From contig CAWUIJ010000002.1 in NCBI GenBank assembly GCA_963922235.1, positions 1 to 51,629 of the forward strand: DNA of 51,629 nt, given 5' to 3'. The notes beneath the pieces were generated by a model. The model was not told the origin of the DNA and did no database searches. It was given only the letters and a program-made list of their open reading frames with translations. Shown piece by piece: positions 1-7,510 of this stretch (position 1 is its first letter; each line of letters begins with the position of its first letter). Origin of the DNA: Parvularcula sp963922235 (GTDB lineage Bacteria; Pseudomonadota; Alphaproteobacteria; Caulobacterales; Parvularculaceae). Made by a program: the position numbers and the translations under genes.

Positions 1-2
1 GA

Positions 3-920
3 CATGGCGACAACGTCTCAGCACGGTTGGTCGATGTGTGTCAGCGCGATCACCTGATGTCGCTGTTCAAGGAGTTCAAACCTTCGCTCGTGCTCCATGC
101 CGCGGCCTTCAAACATGTGCCGATCGTGGAAAGCAATCCATGTGCAGCAGGCCTCGTGAATGTGAAGGGCGCCAAAAACGTCTTTGATGCTGCGGTGGAG
201 ACTGGTTCTGACACCGTTGTCTTCATATCGACCGACAAGGCTGTGAACCCATCCAGTTTTATGGGTGCAACAAAACGTGTTGCTGAGCTTTACGCCCAGG
301 CCTTGGATGTTGCCCAGACCGATACGAGATTTGTGACTGTCCGCTTTGGCAATGTGTTGGGATCAACAGGATCGGTGGCTCCGCTCTTTTTGCGGCAGAT
401 CGCATCGGGTGGCCCCATCACCATCACCCATCCTGACGTGCAGCGCTACTTCATGACAACGCGCGAGGCGACGCGCTTGGTGTTGAAGGCAGCTTCTCTC
501 AAATCCGACAACGGTATCCTTTCCCATGATGGACGGATTTTTGTTCTCGACATGGGCGCGCCCATTAAGATCGTGACATTGGCCGAGCGCATGATCACAG
601 CAGCCGGACTGGAGCCGCGCGAAGACATCGATATTGTCTTCACGAAGCTACGTCCTGGCGAGAAGCTCTTCGAAGAGATCTTCCACACACTTGAGAAGCT
701 GATCGAAACAGGCACCGATGGCGTTCTGTTGGCCTCGCCGACAATGATTGATTTGCCGCTGCTGTTGCCGCGGCTTTCTGAGGTGATCCGCTTTGCTGAG
801 GCGGGAGACCCGACATCGCTCAAGGAAGCGATCCACCACTTGGTCCCTGAATTCAAACCCGGCTCTGGTCAGAACCCGAGCGACATTCCCAGGACCACCA
901 GCCTCCGCCAGGCAGGTTAA
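3..920 (+). CDS. FlaA1/CapD-type nucleotide-sugar epimerase/dehydratase, 5' truncated by window edge
   Basis: Only the C-terminal ~305 residues are present; the frame is open to the window edge, so the start lies upstream. The fragment is an extended SDR domain: the segment LHAAAFKHVPIVE, then STDKAVNPSSFMGATKR, in which Met replaces the usual active-site Tyr of the YxxxK motif, as is normal for the FlaA1/CapD group. FGNVLGSTGSV and LRPGEKLFEE follow. Family members of this length usually carry N-terminal membrane segments and act on UDP-GlcNAc-type sugars for capsule, O-antigen or glycan synthesis. The family is clear; the exact substrate is not. It reads into purH on the same strand after 54 bases. 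Confidence 0.9.
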   Translation, partial: HGDNVSARLVDVCQRDHLMSLFKEFKPSLVLHAAAFKHVPIVESNPCAAGLVNVKGAKNVFDAAVETGSDTVVFISTDKAVNPSSFMGATKRVAELYAQALDVAQTDTRFVTVRFGNVLGSTGSVAPLFLRQIASGGPITITHPDVQRYFMTTREATRLVLKAASLKSDNGILSHDGRIFVLDMGAPIKIVTLAERMITAAGLEPREDIDIVFTKLRPGEKLFEEIFHTLEKLIETGTDGVLLASPTMIDLPLLLPRLSEVIRFAEAGDPTSLKEAIHHLVPEFKPGSGQNPSDIPRTTSLRQAG

Positions 921-974
921 CGCAAACCTTGCGAGTCAGCTGGCAGAGGCATAAGCGCCGCGCTTCACTCGTGG

Positions 975-2549
975 ATGTTTGCTTCTATGACCCAACGCTT
1001 CCAGCCGCGCCGCGCGCTTCTGTCCGTTTCCGATAAGAACGGCCTCGTCGATTTCGCTCAAGCCCTTGCTCGCCATGGCGTGGAACTTCTCTCCACGGGC
1101 GGAACGGCAAAAGCGCTCCGTGACGGCGGACTTGACGTCCGCGACGTCTCTGATGTGACAGGCTTCCCGGAAATCATGGATGGGCGGGTGAAAACACTTC
1201 ATCCTTCAGTCCACGGCGGACTACTCGGGCGAGAAGATCAAGATCAAGCGGCCATGAGTGAGCACGGGATCGCGCCGATCGATCTCCTGGTCGTCAATCT
1301 CTATCCATTTGAAGCCAGCGTGGCTGCGGGCGCTGATGAAGCGGGCCTGGTCGAAACCATCGACATCGGCGGCCCCGCCATGATCAGAGCGGCCGCGAAA
1401 AACTTCGATCGCGTCACGGTGATCACCGACCCTGAGGACTATGCGCCCCTCCTGGCCGAGCTTGACCAAGGCGGCACAACCAAAGCCTTCCGCAAGCAGC
1501 AATCAAGCATCGCCTACGGACGAACAGCCCAATACGACCTCTTGATCAGCCAAAACCTCGACAACAAGGAAGCGCCCGCACGCCGAACAGGCATCGTAGG
1601 CCGCTTGGGATCATCGCTTCGCTATGGTGAAAACCCACACCAATCGAGCGCCGTTTACACAACTTCAGAGAACCGCCCAGGTGCTCTTTCTGCTGAACAA
1701 TTGCAGGGCAAAGAACTCAGCTACAACAATCTCAACGACACCGATGCTGCGGTCGAACTGGCGGCAGAGTTTCGCGATCAGCCCGCCGTCGTGATCGTCA
1801 AGCACGCGAACCCCTGCGGCGTCGCTGTGGGGAGCTCGATTACACAGGCCTACAAGTCCGCCCTCAGGTGTGATCCCGTGTCGGCTTTTGGCGGCATCAT
1901 TGCTTCCACACAGACGATTGATGCCGAAGCGGCTCTCGAAATGACCAAGATCTTCACCGAAGTGGTCATTGCACCAGCCGTTGATGAAGAGGCCCGCGAG
2001 ATCTTCGCCAAGAAGAAAAATCTTCGCCTGCTGATTGTTGGCGAGATGCCTCTCGCCTCTCAGCCGCGCAGCACCGTTCGCCCGATTGCTGGCGGCTTCT
2101 TGCTTCAGGATCACGACGCTCCGGTCTTTGGCGACACGTTTGAGGTGGTGACCAAGAAGCAACCTTCCGCCGAGGAAATGTCTGATCTTCGGTTTGCCTT
2201 CACTGTCGCCAAGCACGTTAAATCCAATGCGATCGTTTATGCTAAGAATGGCGCAACCGTTGGCGTCGGCGCAGGGCAGATGAGCCGGCTCGATTCTGCA
2301 CGAATTGCAGTCAGAAAATCTGAAGACGCCGCCGCCGAAGAGGGCCTTTCCACCCCACTCGTGCAGGGTTCAGTGGTTGCTTCAGACGCCTTTTTTCCTT
2401 TTGCCGACGGGCTCTTAGCCGCAGCAGACGCTGGTGCGACCGCAGTCATTCAGCCGGGTGGATCTATCCGTGACGATGAAGTGATTGAGGCCGCAAATCA
2501 TGCAGGATTGTCGATGATGTTTACCAAGATGAGGCACTTCAGGCATTAG
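975..2549 (+). CDS. purH: Bifunctional AICAR transformylase / IMP cyclohydrolase PurH
   Basis: Catalyses the last two steps of de novo purine synthesis, AICAR to FAICAR to IMP, in the cytoplasm. The 524-residue length is normal. The N-terminal MGS-like cyclohydrolase domain shows ALLSVSDKNGLVDFA, STGGTAKALRD and MDGRVKTLHPSVHGG. The transformylase domain shows RYGENPHQ, SYNNLNDTDAA and the catalytic KHANPCGVA. The C-terminus VIQPGGSIRDDEVIEAAN is also typical. The start may be ATG 975 or the in-frame ATG 987 (MTQRFQ); neither has a strong Shine-Dalgarno sequence, so four residues are uncertain. It is followed 33 bases later by the dehydrogenase gene on the same strand. Confidence 0.97.
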   Translation: MFASMTQRFQPRRALLSVSDKNGLVDFAQALARHGVELLSTGGTAKALRDGGLDVRDVSDVTGFPEIMDGRVKTLHPSVHGGLLGREDQDQAAMSEHGIAPIDLLVVNLYPFEASVAAGADEAGLVETIDIGGPAMIRAAAKNFDRVTVITDPEDYAPLLAELDQGGTTKAFRKQQSSIAYGRTAQYDLLISQNLDNKEAPARRTGIVGRLGSSLRYGENPHQSSAVYTTSENRPGALSAEQLQGKELSYNNLNDTDAAVELAAEFRDQPAVVIVKHANPCGVAVGSSITQAYKSALRCDPVSAFGGIIASTQTIDAEAALEMTKIFTEVVIAPAVDEEAREIFAKKKNLRLLIVGEMPLASQPRSTVRPIAGGFLLQDHDAPVFGDTFEVVTKKQPSAEEMSDLRFAFTVAKHVKSNAIVYAKNGATVGVGAGQMSRLDSARIAVRKSEDAAAEEGLSTPLVQGSVVASDAFFPFADGLLAAADAGATAVIQPGGSIRDDEVIEAANHAGLSMMFTKMRHFRH

Positions 2550-2582
2550 ACTGCCCATAACGACAAGAGTGCGAGGAACGCC

Positions 2583-4007
2583 ATGGCCGACCAACCTACG
2601 AGCCGCGAAACCACATTCCGCGAGAGCGTCGACATCATGTTCGACCGCGCTGCGGAGCATTTGGACGTTTCGCCGGGCCTCAAACATAAGATCAAAGTCT
2701 GCAACTCGATCTATAAGGTCCGCTTCGGCGTGCGCCTTCGCGGTGAGATGCAGACCTTCGTTGGCTACCGTGCGGTGCACTCGGAGCATATGGAGCCTGT
2801 CAAAGGCGGCATCCGTTACGCCATGTCGGTCAACTCGGATGAAGTCGAAGCGCTCGCGGCCCTGATGACTTACAAATGCGCCCTGGTTTCGGTGCCCTTC
2901 GGCGGCGCAAAGGGCGGGCTCGCGATCAACCCCCGCGAATGGGATGAAGACGAGCTCGAACAGATCACGCGGCGCTTCACTTATGAATTTGCCAAGCGCG
3001 ACCTGATCCACCCATCACAAAACGTTCCTGCCCCCGACATGGGCACAGGCGAGCGCGAGATGGCTTGGATGGCTGACGCCTATAACCGTCTCCACCCCAC
3101 AGATATCGACGCCAAAGCCTGTGTGACCGGCAAACCCCTTCACGCTGGCGGCATTGCCGGCAGGGTGGAAGCGACTGGTCGCGGTGTTCAGTATGCCACC
3201 CAAGGCTTCTTCGACTACGACGATGATGTGCGTGAAGCAGGGCTTGAGCCTGGTCTTGAAGGCAAACGCGCCGTTGTCCAGGGCCTCGGCAATGTGGGCT
3301 ATCACGCTGCCAAATTCCTTTCCGAGGAAGATGGTGTCAAAATCGTCGGTGTGGCAGAGCGCGACGGCGCCATCCTCGATCCGAACGGCATCAACATCGA
3401 GAAGCTGAAGCAGCATCTCATCGAAACCGGCGGCGTCGCTGGCTATCCCGAAGGGACGATCGTCGAGGATGCGTCCGAGGCCCTTATCGCCGATTGCGAT
3501 ATTCTGATCCCCGCTGCGGTTGAGGGATCGATCTGGAAGGGCAATGCTGACGACATCAAAGCCAAGCTGATCGTCGAAGCAGCCAATGGTCCTGTCACAG
3601 CGGGTGCGGATGAAATGCTCCGGAAACGCGGCGTCACGATCATCCCTGATATGTACGCCAACGCTGGCGGTGTGACGGTTTCCTACTTTGAGTGGGTCAA
3701 AAACCTCAACCACATCCGCTTTGGCCGGATGCAGCGCCGTGAAGAAGAAAAGAACAAGATGATGCTGCTCAACGAGCTTGAGCGCATGTCGGGTCAGAAG
3801 TTCGATCCCACGTTCATTGAACGCTTCGGTCGTGGTGCGGATGAAATTGACCTCGTGCGGTCAGGTCTCGATGACACCATGCGTACGGCCTACGCAAAGA
3901 TGCGTGAAGTCTGGCGCGGTGATAATGGCATTGAAGACCTCCGTGTCTCGGCCTATTTCTGTTCTTTGCAAGACATTGCCGCGAGTTATCGCAGTCTGGG
4001 CCTCTAA
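2583..4007 (+). CDS. Glu/Leu/Phe/Val dehydrogenase (glutamate dehydrogenase type)
   Basis: A 474-residue amino-acid dehydrogenase that probably interconverts glutamate and 2-oxoglutarate plus ammonia in the cytoplasm. The N-terminal substrate domain has KGGIRYAMSVNSDEVEALA and the catalytic stretch VPFGGAKGGLAINP. DMGTGEREMAWM follows, and the C-terminal Rossmann domain has VVQGLGNVGYHAA. The active-site Lys residues lie in KCALVSVPFGGAKGG. A Shine-Dalgarno sequence (GAGGAACGCC before ATG) supports the start. Length and motifs fit hexameric GDH; leucine or valine specificity cannot be excluded by eye. The stop is 30 bases before the proposed CTG start of the next gene. Confidence 0.92.
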   Translation: MADQPTSRETTFRESVDIMFDRAAEHLDVSPGLKHKIKVCNSIYKVRFGVRLRGEMQTFVGYRAVHSEHMEPVKGGIRYAMSVNSDEVEALAALMTYKCALVSVPFGGAKGGLAINPREWDEDELEQITRRFTYEFAKRDLIHPSQNVPAPDMGTGEREMAWMADAYNRLHPTDIDAKACVTGKPLHAGGIAGRVEATGRGVQYATQGFFDYDDDVREAGLEPGLEGKRAVVQGLGNVGYHAAKFLSEEDGVKIVGVAERDGAILDPNGINIEKLKQHLIETGGVAGYPEGTIVEDASEALIADCDILIPAAVEGSIWKGNADDIKAKLIVEAANGPVTAGADEMLRKRGVTIIPDMYANAGGVTVSYFEWVKNLNHIRFGRMQRREEEKNKMMLLNELERMSGQKFDPTFIERFGRGADEIDLVRSGLDDTMRTAYAKMREVWRGDNGIEDLRVSAYFCSLQDIAASYRSLGL

Positions 4008-4037
4008 AACCAGCGCCCAAATCAACGGAGAAGGCCA

Positions 4038-4964
4038 CTGTTTAGCGCGATCGTCAGTGGCCTGATCCCCATCGGAGCAGCGATTGCTCTTGGATGGACT
4101 TTGCGAAAGAGCGCGCTCGTCCCAACAGACCTTTGGGCAGGCATCAACAAGATCGGCTATGTCGCTCTGCTGCCTGCGCTCCTCTACAAAACAATCGCAG
4201 AGGCCGACCTCCGGGGATTGGAAACGGGCTCGTTTCTCATCGCGGCGACCTTAGGCTTTGTCGCCATGGCCGGGATCGCACTGGCGCTCAAACCCCTCCT
4301 CCGCACCGATGGTCCCAGTTTCACCAGCGTCTTCCAGGGCGCCATCCGTTGGAACGGCTTCATTGTTCTGGCCTTGGCGCAGACCGCGCTGTCGTCTGAA
4401 GCAGCCACGCTTGTTGCGATTGTCTTTGCCCCGACGGTGCCGCTCATCAACGTTCTTTGTGTGGCGGCTTTATCCGTTTGGGGGTCCCACGAAGGATCGG
4501 TCAGCATGAAGCGGGTTGCCTTCCGTATCGTGACCAATCCTTTGATCATCGGCTGCTTGGTTGGAGCGATAGCAGCAGCCGTTCCCACCTTGCGTCCCCC
4601 CATGCTCTTGGAGACCGCGGATCTTATTGGCCGTGCTGCGTTGCCTTTGATCCTTTTGAGTGTGGGCGCGGGACTGAACTTCTCCGCCATCGGGCAGCGC
4701 CCAACGCTTCTTGCGCTGGCCATCGGGCTCAAGCTCATCGCCGCGCCCGCGCTTTTCATGCTGTTCGGACACATGCTCGGTGCGTCATCGGAGGTCATTG
4801 TCGTGCTCGCCGCCATTGGCGCAGCGCCAGGCGCAGCCTCAAGCTATGTGCTGGCGAAAGAGCTCGGCGGCAATGCAGAGCTCACTGCCGGTCACGTGAC
4901 CGCCACCACCCTTTTGGCTTTCATCAGCATACCGCTTTGGGTCGCATTCGCGCAGAATTGGTAA
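4038..4964 (+). CDS. AEC (auxin efflux carrier) family transporter, probable CTG start
   Basis: A hydrophobic protein of ~309 residues with about ten membrane segments and a repeated pattern of helices interrupted by Pro/Gly (for example GAIAAAVPTLRPP and IGAAPGAASSYVLAKELGG), as in the AEC/BASS-like carriers that export or take up organic acids. An in-frame TTG at 4101 would remove the first transmembrane helix. Reading back to CTG 4038 restores it (MFSAIVSGLIPIGAAIALGW) and puts GGAGAAGG just upstream, though at short spacing. No ATG is available between the upstream stop and the conserved region. The family is well supported; the substrate is unknown and the start is inferred. Confidence 0.82.
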   Translation: MFSAIVSGLIPIGAAIALGWTLRKSALVPTDLWAGINKIGYVALLPALLYKTIAEADLRGLETGSFLIAATLGFVAMAGIALALKPLLRTDGPSFTSVFQGAIRWNGFIVLALAQTALSSEAATLVAIVFAPTVPLINVLCVAALSVWGSHEGSVSMKRVAFRIVTNPLIIGCLVGAIAAAVPTLRPPMLLETADLIGRAALPLILLSVGAGLNFSAIGQRPTLLALAIGLKLIAAPALFMLFGHMLGASSEVIVVLAAIGAAPGAASSYVLAKELGGNAELTAGHVTATTLLAFISIPLWVAFAQNW

Positions 4965-4974
4965 GCGGCGCGGC

Positions 4975-5934
4975 TTACTCAGCTTTGAACTGCTCGCCCG
5001 TCTCATCAAGCTCAAACCGGAAAGCTGTCCGGCAGAAGTCGCACGTCACCTCGATCGCGCCATCAACGATCATGTCTTCGATATCGGCGCGCGTGTACTG
5101 GCCGAGAACCGACGCGATCTTCTCTCGACTGCAAGTGCAGCCAAAATGAGCCGATGACGGATCGAACATCCGCACACCATCCTCGTGATAGAGACGGTAG
5201 AGGATCTCTTCCGGCGTGATGGTCGGGTCCAACAGCTCATCCGGCTTGACCGTTTCGAGAAGAATGGCAGCGCGGTTCCAGGCCTCGCGGTCGTCATCGG
5301 CGAGGATCACCTCCTCGCCGCGCTCGCGCGTTCCGCCTTCAGCCGCCATGAACTGCGCCATGATCCCACCAGCCCGCCAGGTCTCGCGGCCATGCTCATC
5401 CGTGATCTGACCCACAGCCAGCTCGATCGCAGTAGGAATTTGTTCCGACTGCGCAAAATAGCTAACGGTCGCTTTCGACAAGGTCGCACCATCGAGCGGC
5501 ACCACGCCCTGATAGCGCTCCATATCGGCACCCTGATCAATGGTCATGACCATGTGCCCCTTGCGCAAGAGGAAATGGAGCTCCGGCCCAAGCGCTTTGC
5601 CGACCGTTTCGGTCGCACCGTCTTGGATCTTCGCGGTCGCCCGCAAAGCGCCGCCAGCTGTATAGTCAGCGACAACCATCGACACAGGACCATCGCCCTG
5701 GATCTGCAAGATCAGTTTGCCGTCGAATTTCAGCGATGCACCCAGCAAAGCAACGAGCGCTGCGGTCTCTCCGACCAGCTGTTTGAGCGGTTTGGGAAAG
5801 TCGTGCCGCGAAAGAAGCTCATCCACCGCCGGGCCAAGCCGGACCAGACGGCCACGCACAGCCGTCTCCCCCACTTGAAAGGGGACAATCAGATCATCCT
5901 TGGGCGTGCCGGGTGTCAGCGCCTCATCTCGCAT
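4975..5934 (-). CDS. hslO: Hsp33 family redox-regulated chaperone HslO
   Basis: A cytoplasmic holdase activated by oxidation. It has 319 residues with the Hsp33 N-terminal fold: GRLVRLGPAVDELLSRHDFP, LGASLKFDGKLILQIQGDGPVSMVVADY and YFAQSEQIPTAI. The C-terminal zinc redox switch is complete: Cys266-x-Cys268 (CTC) and Cys298-x-x-Cys301 (CDFC). It lies 3 bases downstream of the ABC permease gene on the same strand, so the two are probably co-transcribed. Its 3' end converges on the AEC gene with a 10-base gap. Confidence 0.95.
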   Translation of the reverse strand: MRDEALTPGTPKDDLIVPFQVGETAVRGRLVRLGPAVDELLSRHDFPKPLKQLVGETAALVALLGASLKFDGKLILQIQGDGPVSMVVADYTAGGALRATAKIQDGATETVGKALGPELHFLLRKGHMVMTIDQGADMERYQGVVPLDGATLSKATVSYFAQSEQIPTAIELAVGQITDEHGRETWRAGGIMAQFMAAEGGTRERGEEVILADDDREAWNRAAILLETVKPDELLDPTITPEEILYRLYHEDGVRMFDPSSAHFGCTCSREKIASVLGQYTRADIEDMIVDGAIEVTCDFCRTAFRFELDETGEQFKAE

Positions 5935-5937
5935 CGC

Positions 5938-6804
5938 TTAAGCTTTCAGTTTGTAGCCGCTCTTGAAGAGGCGATACGTGATACCGACAACCAGCGCTGA
6001 CAAGAGGAAAGAGATCATCGCTCCGCGCAGCACCGGCGCATCGCTCATGCCAATGAAGCCAAAACGGAACCCATCGATCAGATAAAAGAGCGGATTGAAG
6101 GACGACATATCCGCGACCCATTCAGGCATCCCGGGCCGCTTCACCGAGTAAAAGGTGCCAGAGAGGAAGGTCAGCGGGGTGATCACGAAGTTGGTGATCA
6201 AGGCGAGTTGATCGAATTTGTCCGCCCACATGCCAGCAATCGCACCCATCGCACCCAGCAGGATCGAAGCCGCAATGGAAAAGAACAGGACTGCAGGAAG
6301 GGACACGATTGCAAATGGGCCACCTGTCACAAGCATATAGGCAGCAATCGTCAGCAGGGTCACCAACCCGACCATCAAACCGCGCGTGGCGGCGCCCGCA
6401 ACAAACGCGATGGTCAATTCAGCAGCCGAAAGCGGCGGCATCAGCACATCAACGATCGAGCCCTGCACCTTGCCAATAATCAGTGAGGACGAGGAATTCT
6501 GAAAACTGTTGCCCAAGATCGCCATCATAATGAGACCTGGCGGTAAGAAAGCAGCGAACGGGATCAGCTGCCCTTCCATGGTCGCCGCGCGATCACCTCC
6601 TGAAAACGCAACCAAAAACACCGTCAGATAGAGCATTGTGGTGATGATCGGCGCAAAGACCGTCTGGGCAGCTACCTTCATGTAGCGCCGCACCTCTTTT
6701 TTGTAGAGCGTCCAAAGTCCCAGCCAATTCATTCGGCCAAACCGGCGCTCACCAAAGGCTTGGGCATCCGTGGTCGCTGTTTCAGTTGTATCAAGCGGCA
6801 TCAA
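5938..6804 (-). CDS. ABC-2 type transporter permease
   Basis: A 288-residue inner-membrane protein with a cytoplasmic N-terminus and about six transmembrane helices. The order is WTLYKKEVRRYMKV, then APIITTMLYLTVFLVAF, the PPGLIMMAILGNSFQNSSSSLIIGK region, and FVITPLTFLSGTFYSV. This is the ABC-2 permease pattern (NodJ/YadH-like). These proteins pair with a separate ATPase to export lipids, polysaccharides or drugs. No ATPase gene is in this window, so the partner must be encoded elsewhere or the locus has been split. hslO follows directly on the same strand. Confidence 0.88.
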   Translation of the reverse strand: MMPLDTTETATTDAQAFGERRFGRMNWLGLWTLYKKEVRRYMKVAAQTVFAPIITTMLYLTVFLVAFSGGDRAATMEGQLIPFAAFLPPGLIMMAILGNSFQNSSSSLIIGKVQGSIVDVLMPPLSAAELTIAFVAGAATRGLMVGLVTLLTIAAYMLVTGGPFAIVSLPAVLFFSIAASILLGAMGAIAGMWADKFDQLALITNFVITPLTFLSGTFYSVKRPGMPEWVADMSSFNPLFYLIDGFRFGFIGMSDAPVLRGAMISFLLSALVVGITYRLFKSGYKLKA

Positions 6805-6972
6805 CGCAGCTCCTTGTTCCTCCCCGCCCCTTAGCCCGGGTTCGCCTCCGGAGCAGCCTTATGTGTGGAGAAATTCGCCACCCCCAAGATCTGGACCTTA
6901 ATAACTTGGTGAGGACTTATCTTGTGCGGCGATCATTCCTGGGTCACTATATCTTGGGTCGGAGGCGGCAGG

Positions 6973-6981
6973 TTATCAACA
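6973..6981 (+). promoter_or_regulatory. DnaA-box-like 9-mer upstream of gcrA
   Basis: TTATCAACA differs at one position from the TTATCCACA consensus and lies 43 bases before the gcrA start codon. In Caulobacter, DnaA activates gcrA transcription, so the position fits that circuit. A TATATC hexamer at 6948-6953 is a possible -10 element, and the repeated hexamer TGGGTC (6940-6945 and 6955-6960) flanks it. A single 9-mer match can occur by chance. Confidence 0.4.
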
Positions 6982-7024
6982 TCTGGGGCCTCCGCCCAGC
7001 GACCGAAGACCAGGAGGATCGTCG

Positions 7025-7510
7025 ATGGCTTGGACGGAAGATCGTGTCGAGGAGCTCAAGAAGCTCTGGGCTGAAGGGCACTCAGCCAGCCAAATTGCCG
7101 CAAAAATGGGCGGCGTTACGCGCAATGCTGTGATCGGAAAGGTGCACAGGCTCGGGCTTTCAGGCCGCGCTGCGCCTGCAAAGCCGAAAACGGTGACCAC
7201 GGAAACGCGAGCAACCACGACAGCAGCGCCGCAAAGGCAGCCGCTTCGAACCGTGCTGCGTGACCTACCGCCGGTCACGGATTTTGGCACCACCAAGCTG
7301 AATGTCAGCTCGATTGGAAACAATCAGTGCAAGTGGCCGATCGGTGATCCGGCGTCAGAAGACTTCCACTTCTGCGGCCAAGCTTGCACCGATGGAAAGC
7401 CCTACTGCGCGTATCATACGCAGCTGGCTTTCCAGCCTTCCAGCACCAAACGCGAGCGCACGCGTCGCGAAGCTCCTTCGCTTCCGCGCCCCATTCGCGC
7501 AGCGGGCTAA
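7025..7510 (+). CDS. gcrA: GcrA cell cycle regulator
   Basis: 161 residues. The N-terminus, MAWTEDRVEELKKLWAEGHS followed by ASQIAAKMGG and TRNAVIGKVHRLGLSGR, is the GcrA DNA-binding domain. The C-terminal part NQCKWPIGDP...FHFCG...PYCAYH is the conserved Cys-containing segment that contacts sigma-70. GcrA works with sigma-70 at promoters, many of them methylated by CcrM, to drive S-phase genes. The start is fixed by AGGAGG at 7014-7019. No GANTC site was seen in the 220 bases upstream. Its stop TAA overlaps the stop of the convergent acylase gene within the four bases CTAA. Confidence 0.95.
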   Translation: MAWTEDRVEELKKLWAEGHSASQIAAKMGGVTRNAVIGKVHRLGLSGRAAPAKPKTVTTETRATTTAAPQRQPLRTVLRDLPPVTDFGTTKLNVSSIGNNQCKWPIGDPASEDFHFCGQACTDGKPYCAYHTQLAFQPSSTKRERTRREAPSLPRPIRAAG

